From Methanolinea sp. (lineage in GTDB: Archaea > Halobacteriota > Methanomicrobia > Methanomicrobiales > Methanospirillaceae): 64,000 nucleotides of DNA. Every line of letters begins with the position of its first letter. Position 1 is the stretch's first letter. Both the position numbers and the translations under genes were made by a program. The stretch is from assembly GCA_016699325.1 (NCBI GenBank), contig CP064971.1, positions 930,001 through 994,000 of the forward strand, given 5' to 3'. Below are positions 53,914-62,636 of the stretch, piece after piece. Below the pieces are notes generated by a model. The model was given only the letters and a program-made list of their open reading frames with translations, was not told where the DNA came from and ran no database searches.

Positions 53914-54804
53914 TTTTTTTCGGCAGGATATGCGATCACGTGCAGTTCCCTTAACCATGTTCCTGTACAATAGCAGTGTCATTGATGCGGTGATTCATGC
54001 TCACGGGTTTTCCCAGGTCGCTGGAGACGTCCTTCCAAAGCCGACGACATGGAATTATTGGACCTCTCTTTAACCGGCTCCAAATCGCATGAAGGTTCTG
54101 AAGGGATCGGGACCGGTTGATACCCTGGCATTTACACCCTCCCGAAAAAAAAACACAACAACACTACACTTATTTTTAACAAGTGCTTTCCGAAGTAACC
54201 TGGATTGAGGGGTGAATGCCATAGGTCCGGAACCAGCCCGCGGTTCCTAGGGATCCGTATGTTGAGGTGTGGATCGTGCTCCGGTTCTGGGTAAAAAAGA
54301 GAGTGCCGTGTGCTGCTTCTTTCGCACCGCGAGAATACCGGCATAAACACGGGGCAGGGATCCCGACTCCGCTTCCAGCGCTGGTTGCCGCCGGTGCACA
54401 GACAAAAAGGGTGCGGTAAGGTTCCGAAAGGACAATAATGGGAATCTCCACCTCTAAGGACTCTGCCTGCAGCCAACGGTGTTTCTTTTCACGGTAATAA
54501 TTTCGATGAGCACGAGCGCCTTCGCCCGCGTTTCATCGCACCCGGGCGGCCATCAGCACCATGCCCGTGCAGGTGGAGGGAAGCCCCTGTCAAAGTGCAC
54601 CTGCGTTTCACAGGGCCCCGCTCCAGGATCAGGTGGGGGATGGTGGTGGACTTCCCCCGGGATTGTGAGTCCGAAGACCTGTCCAGACCAGCAGGTGTCC
54701 TGACCGGGATCGCCTCTCCTCCGCTCATCCGGTTTTACGAGAGTGCCGCCTGAAAACCACGGACAGGCTCGCTCACGTCGCCCTGGAGAGGCTGCAGCCC
54801 GGGT
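53914..54804. other. Gene-poor region
   Basis: About 890 bases. A T/A-rich stretch with nine A in a row near 54146-54154 would terminate minus-strand transcription. A minus-strand frame at 54176-54451 with GTG start gives 91 Ser/Thr-rich residues, but it has no family resemblance. Other frames are poorer. I see no RNA gene and cannot assign content. Confidence 0.35.
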
Positions 54805-55701
54805 CTAACGCCCACGGTACTGGAGCACCTCGTCCTCTCGCAGGGTATGGATGTCAATTCCCTTCATCGCCTGCCCGAGCCCCTTGCTCACCTCGGCGAT
54901 CACGGCTGGTTCGCCAAAATGGTTGACCGCTTCCACGATCGCCCTTGCCATCCTCTCAGGGTCGCTTGAGTGGAAGATGCCGGAACCCACGAAAACTCCA
55001 TCTGCGCCCATCTGCATCATCAGCGCAGCATCACTGGGTGTCGCAATCCCCCCGGCAGAATAGTTTACGACCGGCAGCCGGCCCATCTTCACGGTCTCAA
55101 GGAGCAGCTCTGCTGGAGCCTCGAGATCCCGGGCCCGGTCGGAAATCTCCTGGGGTGTCCTCCCCTGCAGGGCCCTGATCTCCCCCGTGATATTCCTCAT
55201 GTGCCGTACCGCCTCTACGACGTTTCCGGTGCCTGCCTCTCCCTTGGTCCGGATCATGGCCGCTCCCTCCTGGATCCTTCGCATTGCTTCACCGAGATCG
55301 CGTGCTCCGCAGACAAAAGGCACGGTGAACTGGTGCTTGTCGATGTGGAACTGCTCATCGGCCGGGGTGAGGACTTCGCTCTCGTCAATCATATCCACAC
55401 CGAGGGCTTCGAGAACCTGCGCTTCCACGAAGTGCCCGATCCTGACTTTTCCCATGACCGGGATGGAGACCGCTTCCATGATCTCCCCGATAATGGCTGG
55501 ATCCGCCATCCTCGCCACTCCTCCGGCCTTCCTGATATCGGCGGGGACCCGCTCAAGGGCCATCACCGCCACCGCACCTGCTTCCTCAGCTATCCGTGCC
55601 TGTTCGGCACTGACCACATCCATGATCACCCCTCCTTTCTCCATGGATGCAAAACCGCGCTTCAGGAGCTCGGTGCCAGATCTCAGCTCCTTGAGATTCA
55701 T
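54805..55701 (-). CDS. pdxS: Pyridoxal 5'-phosphate synthase lyase subunit
   Basis: Synthase half of the deoxyxylulose-independent PLP pathway. The 298-residue TIM barrel opens NLKELRSGTELLKRGFASM and has MEKGGVIMDVVS, the catalytic Lys in MGKVRIGHFVEAQ, DESEVLTPADE and the RTKGEAGTGNVVEA Schiff-base region. Start at ATG 55701, which overlaps the cbiB stop as ATGA; a further upstream ATG lies in the same frame. The glutaminase partner pdxT is not adjacent. Confidence 0.96.
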   Translation of the reverse strand: MNLKELRSGTELLKRGFASMEKGGVIMDVVSAEQARIAEEAGAVAVMALERVPADIRKAGGVARMADPAIIGEIMEAVSIPVMGKVRIGHFVEAQVLEALGVDMIDESEVLTPADEQFHIDKHQFTVPFVCGARDLGEAMRRIQEGAAMIRTKGEAGTGNVVEAVRHMRNITGEIRALQGRTPQEISDRARDLEAPAELLLETVKMGRLPVVNYSAGGIATPSDAALMMQMGADGVFVGSGIFHSSDPERMARAIVEAVNHFGEPAVIAEVSKGLGQAMKGIDIHTLREDEVLQYRGR

Positions 55702-56627
55702 ATGCCTGTACATATTGTCACCGATCCCAATATAATGAGTACCATCATGACCGCGAATGAGAAGATGACGGTGACCGCCCGCACTGCTGAGATGATCTCC
55801 GGCCCTCCTTCCTTCAGGGAGCGTTCCGGGGCTCCCATCGTGTACACCCCTGGTTTCTCGAACTGCACCCCCGCTCCACCCGCCAGAATGGCCATGGGGA
55901 TGCCCCCGTTGAGCCCCGGACGTTTGCGCCGATCCCGTTTAAACGCACCATAGGCGGGGGAAAACCTTCCCCGGACAGCAAAAACCAGGAGCAATAGTAT
56001 TCCTGCCATCCGCGCCGGAATGTAATTGAGGATATCGTCCATCCTTGCGGAAAACCATCCTATCCGTTCCCGCTCGTCCCGATAGCCAAGCATGGCATCC
56101 ATGGTATTTGCAGCGCGAAAGACCGCGGCACCCGAAAGACCGAACATTCCGAAATAGAAAATCGGAGAGATGATGCTGTCTACCAGGTTTTCTGAGAGGG
56201 ACTCGTATGCTGCCGAAAGAACCTGCTCGTCCGTAAGCTGCCCGGTATCCCTGCTCACCATCAGGGCTGCCTCCCTCCTCCCTTCTCCAAGGTTGCGGGA
56301 GACCGCACCACTGACTGCCAGCGAATGTTCTTCAAGGCTCCGCCAGGCCAGGCAGAACTTCAGGAGGAATGGCCCGGCGGCGAGGAGGAGGAACCACGGG
56401 AGGTATTGCTCTGCGAGGTAAAACGGGATGGCAAAGATCGTCACCGTTATGATCCACATCACCACCCCGGCCACCCGTTGCTGGCCAGGACGCCAGTTCC
56501 CGGGCCTCCCCCACCATCCGATAAATGAGCCGATGAGAGCTACAGGGTGGAACCTGATTTTCGGATCACCGATGGTTCGGTCGATGCTGAGAGCGAGGGG
56601 AAGAATCAGGGCGTTGACCATGAACAT
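55698..56627 (-). CDS. cbiB: Adenosylcobinamide-phosphate synthase CbiB
   Basis: Attaches aminopropanol to adenosylcobyric acid in corrinoid synthesis. The 309-residue membrane protein begins with FMVNALILPLALSIDRTIGDP, has FHPVALIGSFIGWW, and the internal LSENLVDSIISPIFYF and MDDILNYIPARM segments typical of CbiB/CobD, with about five helices. It is coupled to pdxS, whose PLP is used elsewhere, including by cobamide-pathway CobD decarboxylases (inference). Confidence 0.92.
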   Translation of the reverse strand: MFMVNALILPLALSIDRTIGDPKIRFHPVALIGSFIGWWGRPGNWRPGQQRVAGVVMWIITVTIFAIPFYLAEQYLPWFLLLAAGPFLLKFCLAWRSLEEHSLAVSGAVSRNLGEGRREAALMVSRDTGQLTDEQVLSAAYESLSENLVDSIISPIFYFGMFGLSGAAVFRAANTMDAMLGYRDERERIGWFSARMDDILNYIPARMAGILLLLVFAVRGRFSPAYGAFKRDRRKRPGLNGGIPMAILAGGAGVQFEKPGVYTMGAPERSLKEGGPEIISAVRAVTVIFSFAVMMVLIILGSVTICTGI

Positions 56628-56719
56628 TGGCAGGTCACTTCCGGCGGTTCAGAGGGCAGGTACCACCATGAACGCTTTTCTACCGTACCAGACCCACAGA
56701 AAGGAGGTAGAACCTCATC

Positions 56720-56929
56720 TTATTTTCTGCTTCCGGGCGGAGATCCCCATCCCGAACGGGTCCGGGACAGCAGATCGGGGATTCCATCCTCTATGGGATA
56801 ATCGATGCGGCAGACCGGGCAGTGGAGTTTTCCTTTCCTGACGACCTGTTCATCCCCGTCAGTCACGGTCAGGACGAGTTCCCCTTTGCAGTCGGGGCAG
56901 CAGAGGAAGGCAAGAGTGGACCGCTTCAT
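56720..56929 (-). CDS. Trm112-like zinc-binding protein
   Basis: A 69-residue protein of the Trm112/UPF0434 family: MKRSTLAFLCCPDCKGELVL and LHCPVCRIDYPIEDGIPDLL, giving two Cys pairs for zinc. In Archaea Trm112 activates several RNA and protein methyltransferases. Overlaps the purA stop by four bases as ATGA. Confidence 0.9.
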   Translation of the reverse strand: MKRSTLAFLCCPDCKGELVLTVTDGDEQVVRKGKLHCPVCRIDYPIEDGIPDLLSRTRSGWGSPPGSRK

Positions 56930-57936
56930 AGCTCGTCACGAAGGTCGATGATCTGGGATACATCCGGTCCCGTCGAGATGAGCGATACCGGCGCGCCGAT
57001 ATCTAATTCGGCCTGGGCGAGGAAATCTTTCGCTTTCTTGGAAAGCTTCGCATATTCCGTGACCCCGAAGCAATCATGGTCAACCCTGTCGATCCCGGTA
57101 ATTGCGGCTATGGTGCATCCGTTAATCATCGCCGAGTAACGGGCCATCGTGCCATCCCATTCCCCGATCCGGCGCTGACGGTGCGTCACGGTCCCAAACT
57201 CCTTGATGCCGAGACGATCCGATGTCTCGCGGGACATCTCGGTGGAAAACGGCCCTTCGCCCACCCGCGTCGGGTAAGCCTTGAACACCACGATGACATC
57301 ATCAATGCGGGTAGGGCCGACACCGTTATCCGAAGCAATCTGTGATGCCGAGGTATCCTTGCTGGTCACGAACGGGTAGGTCCCGTAATAGAGCGAAATC
57401 CCGAACCCCTGCGTTCCTTCCAGGAGAACGTTCTCACCGCGGTCGATCGCTTCATTCAGCTCGGCAGGAACATCCATGAGATAGGGTGCGAGCTCCGGGA
57501 TCTCCCGGGCCTGGCGCGCCACCCGGAGCACACGATCGGCATTGGCCGGGCCACAACCGCTCCCCGTTGAGCCGATGGTCTTTGCCAGGTGTTCGCTCGA
57601 TTTATCCCTCCTGATATGATCTTCTTCGATGATTGAACACCGGTAGTCTACGAATATGCGATCCCTGACGCCAAGAAGCTCGACTTCCTGCATGAGCACC
57701 CGCGGATCCACGAGGACACCGGTCCCGATGCAGAGGCGGGCATCCGGATAGGCGAAACCGGAAGGGACCATGCGCACCCCGTACTCCTTTTCTCCCATCT
57801 TGACCGTGTGCCCGGCATTCGGACCGACACCGCCGCGGGATATGATGGTAGGCCGGTCATGATAGGCAATATGGGCAACAATCTTTCCCTTTCCCTCGTC
57901 ACCGAAAAATCCGCCGACGATAATCGTACAACTCAT
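56926..57936 (-). CDS. purA: Adenylosuccinate synthetase
   Basis: Joins IMP and aspartate with GTP in AMP synthesis. The 336-residue protein is the short archaeal form; GGFFGDEGKGKIVAHIA replaces the glycine-rich GDEGKG loop, GGVGPNAGHTV binds IMP, and EGTQGFGISLYYGTYPFVTS is also present. It lacks the longer insert of bacterial PurA. Coupled to the Trm112-like gene. Confidence 0.96.
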   Translation of the reverse strand: MSCTIIVGGFFGDEGKGKIVAHIAYHDRPTIISRGGVGPNAGHTVKMGEKEYGVRMVPSGFAYPDARLCIGTGVLVDPRVLMQEVELLGVRDRIFVDYRCSIIEEDHIRRDKSSEHLAKTIGSTGSGCGPANADRVLRVARQAREIPELAPYLMDVPAELNEAIDRGENVLLEGTQGFGISLYYGTYPFVTSKDTSASQIASDNGVGPTRIDDVIVVFKAYPTRVGEGPFSTEMSRETSDRLGIKEFGTVTHRQRRIGEWDGTMARYSAMINGCTIAAITGIDRVDHDCFGVTEYAKLSKKAKDFLAQAELDIGAPVSLISTGPDVSQIIDLRDEL

Positions 57937-58275
57937 TGTCCAACCATCAAGTATAGGGATGTGGTTGCCATAAAACTACCCGGTTTAAGGCTGGCCCCGT
58001 CCCATTCTTCCAGGTAACGTTCCTCCCGTCGACCTCACAAGATTTTTCGAAAAAACCGGAACACAGGAGCCGAGAAACTTTGGGCTTCGAGCTTCGGAGG
58101 GACGGGAGGAAGCACAACCCCGGCTGGGAGGATCGTGGGTTCCGGTTATATCCTCGATCACTTGGAGAGTGTTGCCATGGTTGCAGGGGCGGGAAAAGAG
58201 ATCATCACCAGGGTATTATAAAAGACTCGAACGATCTGCAAAAATGATAGCAGGGTTGCCACGTAAATATTGCCG
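57937..58275. other. Intergenic region without recognised gene
   Basis: About 340 bases, no convincing frame or structure. The short frame at the left edge is the antisense of the aminotransferase C-terminus. Confidence 0.35.
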
Positions 58276-59439
58276 CTATCCAGTATTCCCGGTAATGAAA
58301 TGTTCCATCCTCCGGAGGGCTTCGCCAAGATCCTTTCGGGATGCAGCATATGCACATCGGCAGTGACCTTCTCCCCCTCTCCCGAGCACGCTCCCGGGAA
58401 CGACCGCCACCTGTTCATTCCGCAGGAGTGCCTCGGCAAATTCAAGATCGGTAAGCCCGGTCTTTTCAACCGATGGAAACGCGTAAAATGCGCCTTCTGG
58501 CATATGGCAGGATAGTCCAATCCGGTTAAGCCCCTCCACGAACAGGTTCCGTCGCACACGGAACTCCTGAACCATCCGATCCTTTTCTTCCTCGCCACGC
58601 CGGAGAGCCTCGAGTGCTGCGACCTGGCCCATGACGGGTGCGCAGAGCATGACGTACTGGTGTATCTTCAATGCTGCATCGCAGATCTCTCTGGGGGCAC
58701 ACAGGTAGCCAATCCTCCAGCCGGTCATGGCATATGCCTTTGAAAATCCGTTCAGGGTAATGGTTCGTTCCCGCATCCCGTCCAGGGAAGCCGGAGATAC
58801 ATGACGCCCGGTATAGGTCAATTCGGAATAGACCTCGTCGCTGATGAGGAGGAGGTCATGGTCGGCGACAATATCCGCAAGCGGCATAAGATGTTCCCGC
58901 TTCATCACCGCTCCCGTCGGGTTGTTCGGAAAATTTATGATCACCGCCTTGGTCCTGGCGGTCACCAATTCCATCAGGTCATCGGGATTGATCCGGAACC
59001 GGTCATGCTCCCTGCACTGGAGCGGAACCGGCACCCCACCGGCAAGGATGACACAGGGACTATACGATACGTACGAGGGTTCGGCGATGATCACCTCGTC
59101 GCCGGGGTCGGTCACCGCCCGGACGGCGATATCAAGGCCTTCCGAAACCCCGGTAGTGATAATTATCTCCTTGTTTGGGTCATAGGATAGCTGGTAGTGT
59201 TGGTGGAGCCATATAGCGAGCATCTCGCGAAGCTTCTGGATTCCCCGGTTCGAAGTATAAGAGGTTCCCCCCTGTTCGATGGAGTAGATGCTCGCTTCGC
59301 AGAGATTCCAGGGAGTGGCAAAATCCGGCTCTCCAACACCGAGTGATATAACCCCCTCCATGGAGAGGGCCAGGTCGAAAAACTTCCGTATCCCTGATGG
59401 AGGAATCTCCCGGGCGCGGGCAGATACAAAATCCCTCAT
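58276..59439 (-). CDS. Class I aminotransferase next to Lrp regulator
   Basis: A 387-residue PLP aminotransferase: GEPDFATPW, FPNNPTGAVMK and NGFSKAYAMTGWRIGYL with the PLP lysine. The start with ATG at 59439 has GAGG six bases upstream; a GTG 12 bases earlier overlaps the Lrp stop. It differs in many positions from the aminotransferase near 39 kb, so the two are distinct family members. Coupled behind an Lrp/AsnC gene, which probably responds to an amino acid substrate of this enzyme (inference). Confidence 0.92.
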   Translation of the reverse strand: MRDFVSARAREIPPSGIRKFFDLALSMEGVISLGVGEPDFATPWNLCEASIYSIEQGGTSYTSNRGIQKLREMLAIWLHQHYQLSYDPNKEIIITTGVSEGLDIAVRAVTDPGDEVIIAEPSYVSYSPCVILAGGVPVPLQCREHDRFRINPDDLMELVTARTKAVIINFPNNPTGAVMKREHLMPLADIVADHDLLLISDEVYSELTYTGRHVSPASLDGMRERTITLNGFSKAYAMTGWRIGYLCAPREICDAALKIHQYVMLCAPVMGQVAALEALRRGEEEKDRMVQEFRVRRNLFVEGLNRIGLSCHMPEGAFYAFPSVEKTGLTDLEFAEALLRNEQVAVVPGSVLGRGGEGHCRCAYAASRKDLGEALRRMEHFITGNTG

Positions 59440-59447
59440 GGTCGGCC

Positions 59448-59939
59448 TCACGGGGAATACGGGATCCGTTCACCGGCCTCTTTTTCGAAGAACGCCTGAC
59501 CGTTTTCTTTGTAAGTCTTCATGATGAGGTGGGTGGCTGTCTCGCGTATCCGGTCCATCGGGGCCACATATTCAGATACAAAACGGGCAACCTCCTGCAT
59601 CGTTTTCCCGGTAACGGTCAACTGAAGATCGTACACCCCAGTGATCAGGCGCAACGATTTGACTTCCCGGAAGTTCGACAGCCGCTCCGCAATCCGGTCA
59701 TATCCGTGATCGCGTTCAGGGTTCACCTTGAGTTCGATGATTGCTGCGACTCCTCCGTTTGCTGCCCGGTCCCAGTCGATAACCGTGGTATAGCTCCTGA
59801 TGATCTTTTCCTCTTCAAGGGTTGCAACCCGGCGCTTGACCTCGTCGGGAGACAGTTCAGCCATAACCCCCAGTTCCGTGGGGGAGAGCCGGCTGTTTTC
59901 CTCCAGGAGATGCAGGAGGAGGAGATCTGTTTCGTCCAT
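59448..59939 (-). CDS. Lrp/AsnC-family transcription regulator
   Basis: A 163-residue regulator: N-terminal winged helix-turn-helix (MDETDLLLLHLLEENSRLSPTEL is the region; key DETD...LSPTELG...LSPDEVKRRV) and C-terminal RAM ligand domain (VAAIIELKVNP, SLRLITGVYDLQLTVTG). Lies between cdc6 and the aminotransferase, nearly overlapping the latter. Confidence 0.94.
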   Translation of the reverse strand: MDETDLLLLHLLEENSRLSPTELGVMAELSPDEVKRRVATLEEEKIIRSYTTVIDWDRAANGGVAAIIELKVNPERDHGYDRIAERLSNFREVKSLRLITGVYDLQLTVTGKTMQEVARFVSEYVAPMDRIRETATHLIMKTYKENGQAFFEKEAGERIPYSP

Positions 59940-59946
59940 GTCGGTT

Positions 59947-61227
59947 TCACCTGAACAGGGCCTTCACCCAGGCGAGATCCATCTTATCGAGACCGTGAGC
60001 GCTCAACCGCGGGTCGCACCGGATGACGTCCCATATCTTATGCGTATTTGAGTCAAACCACATCTCTTTTGTCCGTCCATAACGGCCCCGGCTCACCACA
60101 CGGGTATTTATCACACCGAGCATGTTGAGTTCTGAGATGAGATCGGTGATTCTCCGGTGGGTCAGGATATCAAGGGCCATTGCAGGGGCTATTTCCTTGT
60201 AGATGCGGCTGACTTCACCGCTGGTAAAGATATTCTGCCCCATCTGGTCGAGGAGGAGCATGGAATAGAGCACCACCTTGCTTTGCGTGGGGAGCGTGGC
60301 AATACATTCCACCATGCTGTCGGTCTCGATTTTCGCCTGCGCTTTCTTTACGTGCTTCTCACCGACCCGGGCATCCTCTTCCCGGTCAGCAATCTCACCG
60401 GAAACCCGGAGCAGGTCCAGTGCCCTCCTCGCATCCCCGTGCTCTTGTGCAGCGAGTGCGGCGCAGAGGGGGATGACGCCATCCTCGAGCACATTTTCAT
60501 TGAATGCGATATCAGCACGCTGCTGGAGGATGTCACAGAGCTGTGGAGCGTTATACGGGGGAAAAACCAGTTCTTCCTCGCTCAATGAGGAGAGTACCCG
60601 TGGATCAAGGAAGTCCTTGAAGCTCAGATCATTTGATATACCGATCATGCTCACCTTTGAAGTCTTCAGGTCGGTATTGATTCTCGTAAGGTTATAGAGA
60701 GTCTCGTCCCCGCTTTTTTTGACCAGCTTGTCGATTTCATCGAGCACGATGACCAGCACTCCACCGGTGGCCTCAAGCTGGTTCTTGAGCTCCTGGTAAA
60801 CCTGGTCGGTAGGCCATCCGGTCATCGGGATGACCGACCTCCCGCGATCGCTGGCAGCTTCGTCGAAATCAGAGAGATTCTTCGATATCTGGGCAAGTAC
60901 CCTGTACTGGGTGTCGATGCTCTCACAGTTGATATGGACAACCCTGCACGAGGTTCCCATATGGGAACTCGCATTCTCCAGTTCGGTTCCAACGTATCTG
61001 ACGACGGCGGTCTTCCCGGTACCGGTCTTCCCGTAGATGAGTATGTTGGAGGGTGTCTCGTTCTTGAGAGACGGTGCAAGAATCGATGCGACCTGGTCGA
61101 TCTGTGGTCTCCGGTGGGGAAGGATCTGGGGACGATATGAATGGCGAAGTACTTCTCTGTTCCTGAAAATATGATTCCCTGCAAGATATTTTTTAAATAA
61201 CCCTATCGACTCCTGTCCTTCCGGCAT
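59947..61227 (-). CDS. cdc6: Orc1/Cdc6-type replication initiator
   Basis: Origin-binding AAA+ ATPase of 426 residues. Walker A GKTGTGKT (66-73), Walker B VLDEID (161-166), Sensor I-like IGISND and the C-terminal winged-helix domain (TSGEVSRIYKEIA to the end) with YGRTKEMWFDS. The N-terminal IFRNREVLRHSYRPQILPHR is the initiator-specific motif. It is followed, upstream, by a 690-bp AT-rich region bearing ORB-like elements, the normal arrangement of archaeal origins. Confidence 0.96.
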   Translation of the reverse strand: MPEGQESIGLFKKYLAGNHIFRNREVLRHSYRPQILPHRRPQIDQVASILAPSLKNETPSNILIYGKTGTGKTAVVRYVGTELENASSHMGTSCRVVHINCESIDTQYRVLAQISKNLSDFDEAASDRGRSVIPMTGWPTDQVYQELKNQLEATGGVLVIVLDEIDKLVKKSGDETLYNLTRINTDLKTSKVSMIGISNDLSFKDFLDPRVLSSLSEEELVFPPYNAPQLCDILQQRADIAFNENVLEDGVIPLCAALAAQEHGDARRALDLLRVSGEIADREEDARVGEKHVKKAQAKIETDSMVECIATLPTQSKVVLYSMLLLDQMGQNIFTSGEVSRIYKEIAPAMALDILTHRRITDLISELNMLGVINTRVVSRGRYGRTKEMWFDSNTHKIWDVIRCDPRLSAHGLDKMDLAWVKALFR

Positions 61228-61297
61228 TCAGACCCCCTGGGATGAAAACCTTAGGTATCATTTCATAAAAATTTAATCATTTGTCAGGCATATAAAC

Positions 61298-61318
61298 CCC
61301 TTAATTTCCAGTCGAACA
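61298..61318 (-). repeat. ORB-like element 1
   Basis: On the minus strand it reads GTTCGACTGGAAATTAAGGG plus G; it matches ORB element 3 at 17 of 21 positions, including the terminal GGGG. G-string orientation is toward cdc6. Confidence 0.65.
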
Positions 61319-61423
61319 TTCATTATTTTTTGGTTATTCTCAAAAACGAGTTGTTTTTAAAATAATTTTTTAGAGAGGAAATTCCGACCTTTCTTTACGA
61401 GATCCTGGGCGTCATTATACTCT

Positions 61424-61450
61424 CCCCCACCCTATGATTTCCAGTGGAAA
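61424..61450 (-). repeat. ORB-like element 2
   Basis: Plus strand TTTCCAGTGGAAA forms a near-perfect dyad with CCCCCACCC on its left, so that the minus strand has the TTTCCACTGGAAA core followed by a G-string. Orientation as element 1. Confidence 0.6.
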
Positions 61451-61460
61451 AGAATTAATG

Positions 61461-61477
61461 ATGCAACATTGTTGCAT
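61461..61477. repeat. Inverted repeat ATGCAACA-T-TGTTGCAT
   Basis: Seventeen-base perfect inverted repeat with a central T. The right half together with the centre, ACATTGTTGCAT, matches the ACAWTGTTGYAT element at two other promoters in this window. TATATTTTAAAA follows two bases later. Confidence 0.7.
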
Positions 61478-61530
61478 TTTATATTTTAAAAATGATGGCA
61501 TTTTAGGATATCTTTTGCAACTATATAAAA

Positions 61531-61648
61531 GAGTATGAAAATGATCTCAATAAGTTTTGGAGTATCATACCAATGTTTAGCAGAGCATCAAAACTATCTC
61601 AGTGAATTTTGAGTATCATTCCAACATTCAACAGAATATCAAAAATAC
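61531..61648. repeat. Two and a half imperfect 52-bp tandem repeats
   Basis: The unit begins with a GAGTATGAAAATGATCTCAA-type segment and contains TTTTGGAGTATCATACC; its next copy begins 52 bases later (61545 and 61597 align at TCTCA), with about 70 per cent identity. A third partial copy of the GAATATCAAAAATA part follows. Confidence 0.6.
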
Positions 61649-61823
61649 TTTAAGCAAGGATAAAGATAGAATTACAATTTCACTTGCATATACATTCCTA
61701 CCCGATCCCGGAGCTTCCCAGGGAACCAGTATCCTGGTCATCGGGCAGTTTACCGGTTTTTTAGCAGGGTGCAAGACCCATACCAGGGATTGTCTCGCCT
61801 TTCCAGGTGGGTTGCCTATATCA

Positions 61824-61844
61824 GTTCCAGTGGAAACAAAGGGG
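61824..61844 (+). repeat. ORB-like element 3
   Basis: TTCCAGTGGAAACAAAGGGG after an initial G. This is close to the published archaeal ORB consensus, with a dyad CCAGTGG and a G-string. It is oriented opposite to elements 1 and 2. Confidence 0.75.
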
Positions 61845-61915
61845 TTGGTAAATCCTCCCACTACCATCTTTCACATCAAGGTAAGAGAGCAACTTTTAAC
61901 CTGTCGGTTCTATAG

Positions 61916-62413
61916 ATGCACCTGATGAATCCTGACCATGTCCAACCGATTAACCTCGAAGGAGCCGTCATAACCGTCTCAAGCTCCCGGACCATGGAGA
62001 ATGATGCAAGCGGAGATACCATTAAAACCCTCATGCACGATGCAGGAATACCAGTCACGCATTATGCGATTGTTCCGGATCAGATTGGAGCCATCAGGAA
62101 TGAAGTCATCCGGGCGCTTGAACGGGCAAACTGTATCATTGTGAACGGCGGTACCGGGCTAACTCACGATGATTGTACCATAGAGGCCGTTACTCCGCTG
62201 CTCGATAAGCAGATCAACGGTTTTGGGGAATTATTCCGCATGATGAGTTTTTCGGAAATCGGCAGCGCAGCCATGCTCTCACGGACAGTCGCCGGAATCA
62301 CCGGTGGAAAAGCTATCTTCTGCGTTCCGGGATCGACTGGAGCGGTGAAGCTTGCAACACGTGCGCTCATTATCCCGGAAATCCGGCATATTCTCACCCA
62401 TGCAAACAAGTGA
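61916..62413 (+). CDS. moaB: MoaB/Mog-family molybdopterin biosynthesis protein
   Basis: A 165-residue MoaB/Mog-fold protein that adenylylates molybdopterin in Mo/W cofactor synthesis, needed for formylmethanofuran dehydrogenase. VNGGTGLTHDDCTIEAV is the TGG loop and FCVPGSTGAVKLATRALIIPE the terminal segment. An in-frame second ATG (MNPDHVQ, 61925) is an alternative start. First plus-strand gene to the right of the predicted origin. Confidence 0.94.
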   Translation: MHLMNPDHVQPINLEGAVITVSSSRTMENDASGDTIKTLMHDAGIPVTHYAIVPDQIGAIRNEVIRALERANCIIVNGGTGLTHDDCTIEAVTPLLDKQINGFGELFRMMSFSEIGSAAMLSRTVAGITGGKAIFCVPGSTGAVKLATRALIIPEIRHILTHANK

Positions 62414-62636
62414 ACAATTCCCGGCACGGAAACTATGCAGAACGGTGACCAGGGGGCCTGAAGGATTCGGCCGCACCGATACCCGCTCTTTTTCCAGGAG
62501 TACTGCAATGATATTTTCTCATCATTGCTGACACAGACCCGGCGGGGATTATCATGTTATTAATTGTGTGAGGGATTCACCCGGGATACATGGACCTGGC
62601 CCTGATGCCTGTACGTTGACTTTCACCAATTCCGAG

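Larger units (their letters stand above)
61228..61915. other. Predicted replication origin (oriC)
   Basis: A 690-bp, partly AT-rich intergenic region directly upstream of cdc6. It contains three ORB-like sequences in opposed orientation, an inverted repeat, and tandem imperfect repeats (each listed below), around a T/A-rich core at 61350-61560. No convincing protein-coding frame is present. The cdc6 promoter would also lie within it. Confidence 0.75.

Noticed and set aside
54176..54451. Minus-strand 91-residue frame with GTG start in the gene-poor region
   Set aside because: No family resemblance and no convincing ribosome-binding spacing; left as unassigned.
61602..61925. A 107-residue plus-strand frame inside the predicted origin
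   Set aside because: It runs through the tandem repeats and ORB element 3, has no ribosome-binding site and no recognisable domain.
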